Assembly (NCBI RefSeq): GCF_000003815.2 | Contig: NC_049992.1 | Location: forward strand, 19,607,111 to 19,671,110 | Direction of reading: 5' to 3' | Length of the DNA: 64,000 bases | DNA from: Branchiostoma floridae | Lineage: Eukaryota; Chordata; Leptocardii; Amphioxiformes; Branchiostomatidae | Part shown: one piece after another, positions 20,557 through 32,900 of the stretch | How positions within the stretch are numbered: position 1 is the stretch's first letter | Layout of the letters: each line of letters starts with the position of its first letter | Made by a program: the position numbers and the translations under genes | The notes under the pieces: model-generated | What the model was told of the DNA's origin: nothing | Seen by the model: the letters and a program-made list of their open reading frames with translations, nothing else | Database searches by the model: none

Positions 20557-20742
20557 TAATCTCCAAGCAGATCTTGCGTGGCATAAGACAGTAACATAAG
20601 CTGAGGAAGGGATTTAGCCGGCAGAGGAGTAAATTGGCCATGCCATCTACTTTGCGTGGACATTTACTCCTCTGACTGCCGGCTAAACTCCTTCCCCAGC
20701 TTATGATACTGTCTTATGTCACGCAAGATCTACTTTGGGGTT
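20557..20742. mobile_element. Palindromic MITE, 'taatctcca' family, best-preserved copy
   Basis: taatctccaagcagatcttg then cgtggcataagacagtaaca on the left; tgatactgtcttatgtcacg then caagatctactttggggtta on the right; also 'gccggcagaggag' against 'ctcctctgactgccggc'. Almost fully self-complementary. Confidence 0.85.
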
Positions 20743-20895
20743 AATATATGTACGCCCGTCAATCCCGGCTGTACCATTTTCACATGGGCTCGACACGGAT
20801 CATGTTGACATATCCTATTTACTGTTAAGTAGCAGGCTAAACAACAAGCCTGGGGTGTTGATTTAAAACCCGGCACCCTGGCGGCTATGGGAACA

Positions 20896-21111
20896 TACTG
20901 TATGTTCAGAAACTTTCACGGTGCTTTATGTTCGCGGTTTTCGCGGTGGCCGCTTCACCGCAAATTTAAAACCACCACGAACATTTTTCCATAAAGGTAA
21001 GAGACTACAGTGCATGGTGCTACCGCGAAATTAAAACCACTGCGGAAAGTCCCTTTTCCTGCTACCGCGAAAGTAAATCTCCGCGAAATTAAATGCATTT
21101 ACAGTACTGTA
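20896..21111. mobile_element. MITE, 'aaatgcatttacagta' family, copy 1
   Basis: Contains 'ttcgcggttttcgcggtggcc', 'aaaaccaccacgaacatttttcc' and ends 'aaattaaatgcatttacagta'. Other copies: 31729-31932 and 35731-35942. Confidence 0.75.
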
Positions 21112-23599
21112 TGTTCAAATTACTCGGCACCCCGGCGGCTATAGGAACATACTGTATGTTCAGTTTCTGGTGTTTACTTACAGGCGAGTCGGGATAAATA
21201 ATCAAAGCATTGAAAGGTAACTTAGCTCTCAAAACGTTTGCTTTGTCAAAGTTTGATTTATATTTGAGAAACAGAAAAGGAAACGGGCGGACCAGTCTGT
21301 AAGTGCTGGTCCCAAAGCCGTCAACTATAGCAAAACGACCAGTAAATAAAGGTTGCTTCCAAATCCGTAAAAAATATGTTAGTAAAACTATTGTTATTCA
21401 TCCCGAGACGAAATATAGGTTTGTTGCAACTAGTTAACTGTATTAGATTTTTGTGGTATGTAATTTGCTGACTACTGATTATACAACAAGTCTAATAGTA
21501 CACAATTTCCAACACTATCCGTAGCTGTATATAGCATAACATTGAAGGTTACTGTAGCTGTAACTGACGCACATAAATATGGGATCTAATTATGAGAATC
21601 TTTTTTTCATGACATTTTAGCATAGAAGAAACATGTTATACAACTCGAGAAAAAGAAAAACGGCATGCAAGCCCAGAAAAAACGCGTAATACATGTAATA
21701 AAAGCCAAAAGAAAAAGGGGCAAAATAATTATGGCACAAAGAAAACAAAACAAATGGTCCAACACTTAGTAAGTTATAATTTCATTGGCTCTACACCTTA
21801 CAATCTTTATTGATGTCTACACGAAAAGCATAGCATATAGCTCATGGTCAGAAAAAAAAAGAAATTCTTCGAGAAAACAAATACTTCAAGGAAACTTGGA
21901 ACAACCCCCTCCCCCTATAAAAACGTTTCAACTATTTTGACTTGATAACAACAGATCCATCGTGTGCTGCAATATAAACAGATCTCGGTGCTTCAGTGGA
22001 ACTGAGGCGTAGCTAATAAGCCAATTGTTTACATTACTGTTGACAATGACAATAAACACACCAGTGAAGAAGCGCTCAGACGATAAGATATGACCTCATC
22101 ATCCGGTGAGATCACTCGGTGACACCAAGGAGCTTTGATAAAAGCTCATTGGACTTGTTGACACCAAACCGTCTCCCTAAAAAGGAGTCATCGTACGTGG
22201 CACGTGGTTCCGAATAAAGACCTATCTCTCATTATCTCTTCTCTTTCTTCCGTCCAAAAAAAGCTTTCCGCTACCGTTCAAATCTTGATGTCTCGTATGG
22301 TAATTAGTCTAGTTTTGAAAGCCAGACTGTATACAGGCCGGATAGGGAAGGGCGATGTCTATAAGAAATATGACATAATTTTTCTTTTTAACTGATTTGC
22401 TTTTCAGGAATAACGAGTATTCTCTTTTTTTCAGTCAAAGCCGACTGATGTCATTCATTTTGGAACTGAGGCTATGGGTGTTTTTTATAGCTTATTTTCC
22501 AAATGACAAAGAATTGAAATCGTACACAATTCCCAGCGAAACGAATACGAGTAGAACATTTTTGAACGATGATATAGCCTTCAAGGTCTTTAAGTATTTT
22601 GTGGTCGGCATGCCCATGTTCTAGCTTTTCTAGCATCCTGTACAAATAGCAGATATCCGTTCCGGTAAGTGTTGTCTTTTGTGTGGGAATGTGGACGTTA
22701 AAAATGCATTTCAGAAGTGGTTCCGTTATCAATTATGGCGTCCCGCGAGACAGGTATGTACAAATCCCAAGATAACAGGATCTCTGGATGTATTTAAACA
22801 TGGTCAACTACATCTGTCCACATATTAACAGCTCTGGGCACAGGCTCATTTGGCCGTTTATCTTTGAATGCAAATAAAACCACGACAGCCGATATGTACG
22901 CGAAAGCATGTTTATTATATTAACAAACGTTTAAAAGATCAAAGCGATTTGTGATCTTTAATTTGCACGGGCACTTTTTGGGGTTATTATCGTCCAAAGT
23001 TTGAAGCAAATCTAAGTTAATTGACACCTTACAGTTCCATAAGAACCGCTAGGGGGCCCAAACTTGCACGCATCCTTCTATGCCCCAACAACTATCTACT
23101 AGTATCTCCAAAACATGTCCAGAACACAGGATATTAGAACCGGAGGCTCCGCTGCAGTACCTTTGAAACTGGCAGCATGAGAGGCCTAATGATCGAACTT
23201 CTTCTTCTGTGTAAAGCCCACATTCTTCATGTAGAATTTGACCTTCGTTTACCCAACCCCTACCCAACTACCAAATATCCCCAGGATCCATTCACAGCTT
23301 CCCGAGTTATGTTGTCCACTGACACTCATACGGCAACGAAAACATTAAACCTTCTTCAGTTCTTGGCGAAGGAAATGAACACCCCTTCGCTAGGAAGTGG
23401 TACAGCCATGACGTCATGTAGGGAGGGGTCCGGCCATGAGTCACCCATTACTACTAGTATTTACCTAGCCGTGCGACCTGAGGTGTGCCGAACTTTGTCC
23501 GCCGGCTTTCTTCTGTCTTTAGTATGCTTTCACCTGTGTAAAGTTGAACCGGCTACACCACCATTTTGGATCTGTGTACGTATGGCCGCCATGTTGAAG
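21112..23599. other. Intergenic; no gene seen
   Basis: 'gaacatactgtatgttca' palindromes recur at about 20890 and 21150. Otherwise AT-rich with unsupported ORFs (22204-22732, 23177-23617). Confidence 0.4.
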
Positions 23600-23838
23600 A
23601 CAGGAGCGCATTGGTGACATACCGTTCCGGGGAGTTAATTAGGGGCCAGGCTTGTCGGGTCACCCGGCCGGTCCACAGGGGAGTCCAGCCCGCCTGACTC
23701 GGGCGGGACAGCTGCTGCTTGGTGCCGCCGAGATTCCACAGTCTTCGACCAAAGCCCGACATACTTCCTGTATGAATATTCCATCGCGTGCCTGCTAAGT
23801 TTTTATGTCGACAAACAGTGGACTAAAGCCGCGCCAAG
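23600..23838 (+). promoter_or_regulatory. GC-rich candidate promoter and leader exon of the kinase gene
   Basis: A GC- and CpG-rich block (cacccggccggtccacaggg, gcctgactcgggcgggacag) stands out from its AT-rich surroundings and ends in a consensus donor gcgccaag|gtaagt. The first coding exon of the kinase (27978) is preceded by a plausible acceptor, catccgtttacag| at 27891, so a noncoding first exon here would splice to 27892. This is inferred from composition and splice signals only. A second donor-like site, ttcttcg|gtgagt at 27342, could mark an alternative leader. Confidence 0.4.
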
Positions 23839-26800
23839 GTAAGTACAATCCTACCGTGTGCTAACACCGCTCTAATTGTACTGGATGTCTCTAATACAAA
23901 TCAGATGTTTTAGTACCGGTTTTGTGTGTTTTGACACGCCATTGGGGTGAACCTTAATTACTTAGAATCCACTTCAGGTTTGTAAGTAAAACAGTAGGCG
24001 TACAAACACGTTTAATCTTTTGGAAACTACCAAAACTGGAGGCAATGTTTTCTTGTAGTGTAAAGGAAACTTCACACATATTCTTGAGTAAACTTGTCCG
24101 TTTCAAGTTGAAACATCAAGGATAAAGTTGTTTACCCTGGGTACACACAGACGTTCTTTATGTTCACAGGACCGTGTCAAAGGTATTCCCCGAACCCTTT
24201 TAGTTATTGGAACCCTTGTTGATACGGAGTTTTGAAGAAGCCCTAGGGCGTGTGTAAATTTAGTCGGGTGACTTCTTTTCTTACATGTCATGGACCGGGC
24301 AGATAGTGTAACACTCGTTACCTGTGTGTTATTTTGTCCAGCGTGTAGCTTGGATAGGGAGTCTACAACAGTCGAATGCCGTTCAAAAGGAAACGGAACC
24401 TTTGAAACTCTCACAGGCCATTTGCTCTTACTCATTCCCACTTGTAGGTTTTGTCTTCTGAAACTTTGCAGGAAAAACAAACCGAAACGATGCAGGACTT
24501 CAAAGACGTATCAATACTCTCTTACTATAGCTAGTGGATTAGATATTAGATGACTAAGCCTTAGATCTTTTACAGGTTCACAACGAATGCTATTAATTTG
24601 TGATGTGGTGTTCAGTTGGGACCTTAGTTTGAAAGGTATAAGTCGAGTCTGAACCTCCTTGTAACAAGCTTAGAGGTCCTGTCACTGTTTTCATTCAGCA
24701 ACGGCATTCTAACACTCTGTTATCTCTTCTGTGTTTTCCCTCTGTAAATAGCGATGCATGCAAAAGGGCACTTTCTTTCGGGGTACCTCTTGAGAATAGA
24801 GACATTTGCTCCAGAAAAGGCGTCTTTGTGCTCTTTTGTGAAAGAACATGGCTTTATGTTTGTGCAACTGTTACTTGGAGAGGACTGTGTAGTTCCACTC
24901 TCGCGCCATCCCCGCTATGTGAAGCTTTCAAAACGCCGTAACAACTCCGGTATGCGTGCATGGTCAGATAACTAGGGACCATTGTCCGATAATATGCAGT
25001 CTCGACTCCAAAGAATATTTGTCCTCCGCAACTTAGAAGATTGATCGTAGTAATGTCCCCGCCTTCGCTACCTCGTTCCAAACATGGGAGACATAAATTG
25101 TCAACAAAATCCCTTCACCGACTAACAAGAGCAGTTTAGAATACTTCCACGTCGCCACTAGTGTCTCATTTTGATATGTTTTTTTTTGTGTGTGTACGTG
25201 TCTTGTTTTAATAGATTGTGCTATTCGAAAAGAATACTTTGACAATTTTCTTACAAATATGATTTTTTAGATATTATGAATTATATTGGTATCATTGGCT
25301 ACCATTAATGTTTACGATCATTCTCTGATTCGTTATTTGTCATTATTATTTGTTACCATTTACTATCAATATATTCCTCTAATGTTGAATTTATATCATT
25401 TGGTAATTGGCAATTTTTGGAAGATATAGAACAAGCTGTTGTGTTAGCCTCCATAACAGGCTCTCTATGGGCTTTTTTGGCACTTTTTGTACTGGGTCGC
25501 TGATTGCTGGCCTCTCTCATAGCCGCCCAAATGGCTACTATTGTGTTTTGTTCTTCCAAAGCACATGTCTTTGTAAGTTGATTTAAGAAAAAATGATCTC
25601 ATAAGAAACTTAACAAGAGATATGAGAAGGTAGAAATTATCAATGTCAATAGCTTTTCGAAGTTTATTTTTTTTGTCCGTTATGAAATGGAACGTTTTCT
25701 GTATATTAAACAGTTTCTATGTTTATCTATGAATAATGAATGCGTGTTTGTGCAACAAACACGGATATCAAATATCACAAAGGTCTTCTCATGTTATAGA
25801 AAATCAATAAACTACCCAGTACAGTATCAACCACCCTTCGACCGAACACAACAGTTTGCAGAGGGACGTAATACGTTCCGTCGGGGTGGATTGTATTGAC
25901 CATTTTTTTCTAACGACTAACTTCCTTCTGTAACAGAGATTTCTTGAATTCTATGTTGATTTTTTAAGTCACGTTCAGACCATTTCTGTAAATTCTGACC
26001 CCAAACAGCGATTACCCGGTAGGTGTAACGGAAACTGAGGAAATATGATACGCCTCGCCTCCAGTCACCCTACACACCGCGTATTATCCCTCTAACGTAA
26101 ACCTAATCAACATCAAACCCTCGAGAATCGCCCGGTGTTTGCAGAGAGGAATTCGAGATGTTCGGAACAGAAATTAGTCTCTGATTCAGTCACCGAGTCA
26201 TTCAATCACCGCAAACATGATGATGTGGCGAATCTGGGGCCACATTTCTCAGAGATCGGACGGATATTTGTTTGTTTGATGACGCAGCGCCCACCAACAA
26301 GGTGTGTTTGTGTGGTCACAGGTGAGGGGTCACCACCTCGGCGGTTCTCCTCACACAATTACAGGTGCATTCCTGGGTTTGTTTGGCTCGCGTGTCCAGA
26401 TGGCACCCTGGGGTTCGGAATGACTTCTACCAGGTTCCACTTGTCGCTGGAATTTCGGTAAATCGGCTAAATAGACAAATAATACACATGTATATGATTA
26501 CAAAATGGTTACAAGTAATCTCATTTATTTTTGTTCGACACATGTATAACTTGTGTTCAAGCATAATTGAGTTTAAATCANNNNNNNNNNNNNNNNNNNN
26601 NNNNNNNNNNNNNNNNNNNNNNNNNNNNNNNNNNNNNNNNNNNNNNNNNNNNNNNNNNNNNNNNNNNNNNNNNNNNNNNNNNNNNNNNNNNNNNNNNNNN
26701 NNNNNNNNNNNNNNNNNNNNNNNNNNNNNNNNNNNNNNNNNNNNNNNNNNNNNNNNNNNNNNNNNNNNNNNNNNNNNNNNNNNNNNNNNAAGACAGTATC

Positions 26801-27366
26801 GACTAATACCAGTTCGTCCGAGCGAGCGTCCGTACGGAGCGCCCATCTAAGCAATATTTTTTTAATGTCAAAGTAATATTTTTACGCGTTTTGGTTTCCA
26901 TTTTATTATAGTGTGAACATGTGAAATGATAATGTCTTTCATGTTTCAATCAATTGAAGTGCGTACGCAGAGTAAGTTCACAGCGTACAAATATATGTCG
27001 TTGGCCTGCAGCAGAACATTTGTTTTTTGTCTTTAGTGTAGATAGAATTTTTCTTTTTCATGTATTTTCTTCCTGTATGTTAATGTCATATTGTCTTCAT
27101 TTGGATTCCCCTTTCCTTTCTTATCACAGCCCGCGGGCGCTGTCCAATTTGTGCAATTTGGTTGTCAGTTAGAAAACCGCCATGTTAATATGTGGGACCG
27201 GTTGTACAAGTGTGTCACTGTCACCCAAATATCATGTCAGGGGAAGCCGTCATTAGTCATAGCTGGGTAGACTTCCGGAGTCCAGTCTTCATTTCTTACC
27301 GTGTTGTCTGGGTCTTGCGATAATTCGGTCTTCTTCTTCGGTGAGTTTTAACTCAAAACGTGGATA
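23839..27366. other. Probable 5'UTR intron or promoter region; nothing coding seen
   Basis: Interrupted by the assembly gap 26581-26789. Unsupported ORFs only. Confidence 0.4.
26581..26789. other. Assembly gap (209 N)
   Basis: Run of N. Confidence 1.
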
Positions 27367-27790
27367 AGAGTATAGATTTTCTGATAGAGAGAGTGGAAGT
27401 GTGTGTGTGAGAGAGAGAGGGTAAAAGAGGGAGACAGAAAGACAGAGGCAGAGAGAGAGAGAGAGAGAGAGAGACCGATAGAGAGAGAGAGGTAGAGAGA
27501 GAGAGAGACAGAGAAGCAGAGTGAAACTGAGAGAGGGACAGAGGGGGTTGGGGGGGCGCAGAGAGATCCGTCAGAGAAAAACAGAGGGAAAGACAGCAAA
27601 ACACAGAGGCAAAGAGAGGGAGACCGATAGAGAGAGAGAGAGAGAAACCGATAGAGAGGGAGGCAGAGAGAAACAGAGAGAAAGAGACCGACAGGGAGGC
27701 AGAGAAAGAGCCAGAGGGACAGAGAAAGAGAGAGACAGACAGAGAGAGACAGACAGAGAGAGGCAGGGAGAGACAGATAAATAGAGAGAG
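27367..27790 (+). repeat. GA-rich polypurine tract
   Basis: About 420 bases almost without pyrimidines on this strand except scattered c/t: gagagagagagag, gacagagg, gaaagag. It ends ~190 bases before the kinase start codon. Long ORFs on both strands here are low-complexity artefacts. Confidence 0.95.
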
Positions 27791-27977
27791 AGTTAAGTAT
27801 TACTACGGGACTAGGCCTGCACAAATTCATTCGTTAACGTTTCCCATTTCCGGTTGTTAATGTCAGTCTTTTCTCCACATCCGTTTACAGACAGGCAGTT
27901 TTATGCGGAAAAGATGCCCAGATTCTACACTGACAAGATAAACTGACAAGAATCGTGTCGTCTGACTCTGACCTGAG

Positions 27978-28100
27978 ATGCAGCGACAACCTTCCAAAAC
28001 CAAGATGGAGGTGGTGGGGGACAAGAACAACGACCTCTTCGAGTTCCTAGTCGGGGCAGAGCTGGAGATGTACACCAATGCCTTCAAGGAGACACTAAAG
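27978..28100 (+). CDS. TNK2-like: Kinase exon 1 (SAM-like, part 1)
   Basis: 41 codons from ATG to CTAAAG|gtaaga. [17 protein letters not shown] resembles the first helices of the ACK SAM-like domain (LLELLQEVQLEQYL type). A second in-frame ATG is codon 10; the first is kept as the longer form. Confidence 0.85.
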
Positions 28101-29854
28101 GTAAGAAAAAACATTACCTACAGTTCAAGCTATTCGTATGATCGCTGAGTACAGATTTTAGTACACTATACAATAGCGCCACTACACCTAATTTCTGTTG
28201 CTTTTGAAAATAGGGTGGTAAGTGATATCAAGTTGATCAATGGCGGTTTCAAACTTCAACATATAAAAACTATTGCAATTTTAAGTCATTGTTTGTCGAC
28301 TTGATACCATGTTGAAAAAAAAAAAACATCACGGACATAGGGGAACGGGTTTTCTGCGCGTGGAGAATTTGCGCGTGCGCGTGAAAAAATTGCGCGTGAA
28401 AAATAAAGTTCCTGAAATATGTCAGAAAATGTGTAGCAAGGAACTTTAAGACAGAAAAATTTGAACCTATGATATAATTTTCCATCTGTTACCTGAATTT
28501 TTGGTTTGAAAAAACCTTGATTTTTAGATCCCTTGGGAATAGGTTAATTTGCATATTTTGAACATTTCTAAATCACGTAAATTTGACCAAAATACATGGA
28601 AAAATTACTCATATAAGGTTTTATATTGTAAAATGTAACAATTTGAGGCTTTTCTCCATTCTAGAAGCTTCATTTCATCTTTTTTGAAGCAGATTGTTTC
28701 ACGCGCAGATTTCGACCTTTTTTGCGCGTGACAACTTAACATTCAAAAATCACTTGAAAATCACTTGGATCAAGATTTTGTACTCTAGAATGCAACAATA
28801 TGATATTTAATTCCTTTTTGTGCCTTCTCGTTTGAGCTTTTAAGTATAAAACTGCAAAAACTTTTTTAATCCCTTGGGAATAAGCTAATTTGCATATTGT
28901 CACGCGCAGATTTTTCACGCGCAAGTTTTCACGCGCAAATTTTTCACGCGCACAAAACCCCAACCCGGACATAGGTTACCCCGTAGATAGTGTTAAGATG
29001 AAAATACTTTGACACCAACACATTGTTTGGAAACTCAAGTATGGATTGAGGACAACACGATGTCCTTTACTAATCCACTAGTAAACAAGGTATAAGGAGG
29101 TTAGGGGAAGGTGTTGCTCTCAAAATGAGTAAAGGTCTTCTTGTTGATAATAAAAAAAATACCTCAAAACAGGATTCTAAAGGCGAGACTTTTATCATTC
29201 TTACCAAGTACCATTGGAGTGACTGAATATCTGTTGGAAACGCGTTGGGATATTGTTTAAGGTGTATTTTATAACATTTTCTCGTATTTCTTTAAAATGT
29301 TTTTTTTTTTTTTTGGTCTTAAAAAGACGAACAGAACGCGCTTAAAATAAAGAGCAAGAAGCCGACCCCTGCCGGGGAGTGTCTCTAAACGTTCCAACTT
29401 AATTTAACGACATAATTGTAGTTGTGGCGTAGTAATTAGGTTGTGTTTTTCTTTCCCTTTTTTCTGTGTTACATATACACCTGCCGTATATGTTCTCGGA
29501 TTGTTGTGTCTTGTATCATTTTAACTTCTTGTCAATATACGATCTTAGTCAACTAGTGAACACAGAACACAAGTCTTGCCCCATGCAGTTTGTGTGTGTG
29601 ACACGAAGGGTCGTAATTTACAGGGACCAAAGCCGTCTCCAGTTCATTCTGTAGTCTGTAAAACTGAACCAGCCAACACCCCAGCCACCTCGGGGTCAAG
29701 GGGTCACGCCTGGCGTAAAATTGGCCATAAATGGCGGTGTCACCTGTTGGTAGAGTTCATTTGGAGTGTCAGGAGTCCTTATAAGGGACTACTTCTAGTA
29801 CTAGGGACACGTTTTACTTAAACCTTCGCCTAGAAGGTTATGTTTTTCGTGGCA

Positions 29855-29938
<84 letters not shown>

Positions 29939-32900
29939 TGTGTGTGTTTGTGTTTTGTGTTGTGTTAATTCGGGCCCTCCAGCAGCTTTCTTTAGAACTA
30001 CATGGAACGTTTTTTCAGTTGTAGATTTTGAAACAAACAAACAGAACGTTACGTCAGAAAGATCTAAAGACTTTTGAAATTTTATGATATTTGCGCTTTA
30101 ACCACGACATGATTGTACAATCAATTAGGGCATTTTACATTGCAATTGTGCTAGATGATAGTACAAATACCATGTAAACTGAAGGTGCTGCCCTCCAGTT
30201 GAGATCCATAAATGAAAACTAAAATACCAAGGCAGAACAAAGTGTCACAAAAACCCATCCAACGGCCGGAGCCGAATTTTTGCTCGGAAAGAATCTATCT
30301 AGTTGTAAAGGACTTTTTAGCTCCTGTTGAAATGTGTAGCATTTTTTATCCACCTCCGCACGAAATATTTGATGCCACTCTCCAAACATATAGGCTAAGC
30401 TCCAACTGTTTTCTCAAGTCTTTGAGGTAGTTTTGTAGGGCCTTCTATTTTGTCAAGTTTTGTTTTTGTTCACCAGAAGAGCAAACCTTACAGTGTCAAA
30501 ATAGATAACCCGCCAAAATCACAAAAAAAGACGTAAAAAAAGTAACAGCCGGAGCCTAACCTCTGCTTGTACAGTAATTTGGTACGTCCCTAATCTTGAC
30601 TTGAAGAGATGACTCATACTTCTAACAAGTGCTTTTAAAAAAGCTGGCATTTTGCCAATGTTTGCGTGTGTGAACGTTTTTTTCTAGTTATTAGAATGTC
30701 ATATAAATAGAACAGAGTAACTAAACCTGATATTGGCGCATGGAGAGATTCACATATGTGCCTGAATCTAGATCTAGACGCCACCTGTTAAAATTTGCGT
30801 GAACTGCAGCAAATTTCACTACACTGCCTGTTTTTGAGTGAGCATTTTTAAGTTTTTTTTTTAAATTTTTATTTCTATTCGGCAAAAAAACGAAGCGGCG
30901 AATCCGTTAACCAAAGAAATAAATTGGTGTGGCCAAATGGATGTAAAAATTAGTATTTTAATGGATGTAAAAAAGAAAAAAAAAATCTACCTCCCCGGAT
31001 TCGAACCGGGTGCATTGGTTTAGAACGCGTAAACTTTAACCACTGCGCCAGTGCGAACATGTTGAAGAAAGGCCTGTTTTAACAGGTATAGAAATGTTTG
31101 GCATGAATTGAACAGGTCCGTTCATCTCAACATCACTCCATCACCCCATCACAACGGCGACTACTATGGATAGAAGGCATTTTGCGACTGCAAGTCGCAA
31201 AATGCAAAAATAGATCCTTGCTGCACAGCAGTCCCCGGGAGAGAACACGTCATGAGATTTTTCCCGCGTTTTTACCGACCTCCTGGAGGGAGTATCCACA
31301 CAGCTATGTGTAACAGAAAATCCGTTATCAAACAAGTTACATTCGCATGTCGAAGTTAGATAAGATTCTATACGGTAAAAGATAAAGAAGGCAGTCTTCA
31401 ATGTGAATAGTCCACTAGAAAAATATGTTTTGGATGGTCTCCATGTGTGTTTCTATCTGTTTGTGAACTGTAACGTAATAACTCGATGGATGGATCATTG
31501 TGATATTTGGTAGTTGGGTACAGTTTTCGCCATTTTCCGGGAAGTATTAAAAATGAACAATTTTTTTTTCGGTCAATAAGCGTATCATTTTGCTTAAAAT
31601 CCTAAACTAAAGAAAATGTAATTGAACAACAAATAGATGTTTGATTAATTTGACTTGGTCGTGCATGGGCGACATCTTTGTACTATCAAATACAGACTAG
31701 CTTTTTTTGAGACTAGATTTGAAAGGTCTGCACATGCAGAAACTTTTGCGGTGGTTTAATGTTCGGGGGTTTCGCGGTGGTCGCTTTACCGCGAACTTAA
31801 AACCACCGCGAACATTTTTCCATGGCAGAGACTACAGCACATGGTGCTACCTCGAACTTAAAACCATCGCGAAAAAAGTCCTTTTCCCACTGCGAAATTA
31901 AATCCCCGCGAACTAAAATGCATTTACAGTATCTCTAAATTTTGCTGAGAGAAGAGGCCGCACTAGAAGATAAGAATCAAGAGGAAGTAGCAAAGACCCG
32001 GAACGACAAGCCCCGAATCTGACGGAAACACGAACGGACTGTAGGGACTGTTCATAAACTATGTTAAAGGGAGTATGGGNNNNNNNNNNNNNNNNNNNNN
32101 NNNNNNNNNNNNNNNNNNNNNNNNNNNNNNNNNNNNNNNNNNNNNNNNNNNNNNNNNNNNNNNNNNNNNNNNNNNNNNNNNNNNNNNNNNNNNNNNNNNN
32201 NNNNNNNNNNNNNNNNNNNNNNNNNNNNNNNNNNNNNNNNNNNNNNNNNNNNNNNNNNNNNNNNNNNNNNNNNNNNNNNNNNNNNNNNNNNNNNNNNNNN
32301 NNNNNNNNNNNNNNNNNNNNNNNNNNNNNNNNNNNNNNNNNNNNNNNNNNNNNNNNNNNNNNNNNNNNNNNNNNNNNNNNNNNNNNNNNNNNNNNNNNNN
32401 NNNNNNNNNNNNNNNNNNNNNNNNNNNNNNNNNNNNNNNNNNNNNNNNNNNNNNNNNNNNNNNNNNNNNNNNNNNNNNNNNNNNNNNNNNNNNNNNNNNN
32501 NNNNNNNNNNNNNNNNNNNNNNNNNNNNNNNNNNNNNNNNNNNNNNNNNNNNNNNNNNNNNNNNNNNNNNNNNNNNNNNNNNNNNNNNNNNNNNNNNNNN
32601 NNNNNNNNNNNNNNNNNNNNNNNNNNNNNNNNNNNNNNNNNNNNNNNNNNNNNNNNNNNNNNNNNNNNNNNNNNNNNNNNNNNNNNNNNNNNNNNNNNNN
32701 NNNNNNNNNNNNNNNNNNNNNNNNNNNNNNNNNNNNNNNNNNNNTGTGGTGAGTGTGGTTGTTGTGTTTGGGTGTGGCGTGTGCGTCGGGTGTTCGTGTG
32801 TGTGTGTATGTGTGTGGTTGTGTGTTTGGGTGTGCGTGTTTGTGTGTGTTCCGTGTGTGTGTGTGTGTGTGTGTGTGCGTGCGTGCATGCGTGCGTGTGT

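Noticed and set aside
27348-27830. Leu/Ser-rich and Arg/Glu-rich ORFs in the GA tract
   Set aside because: Low-complexity artefacts of a polypurine repeat.
30987-31060. Functional tRNA gene
   Set aside because: The acceptor stem does not pair, although the A box and T arm are good; kept only as tRNA-like.
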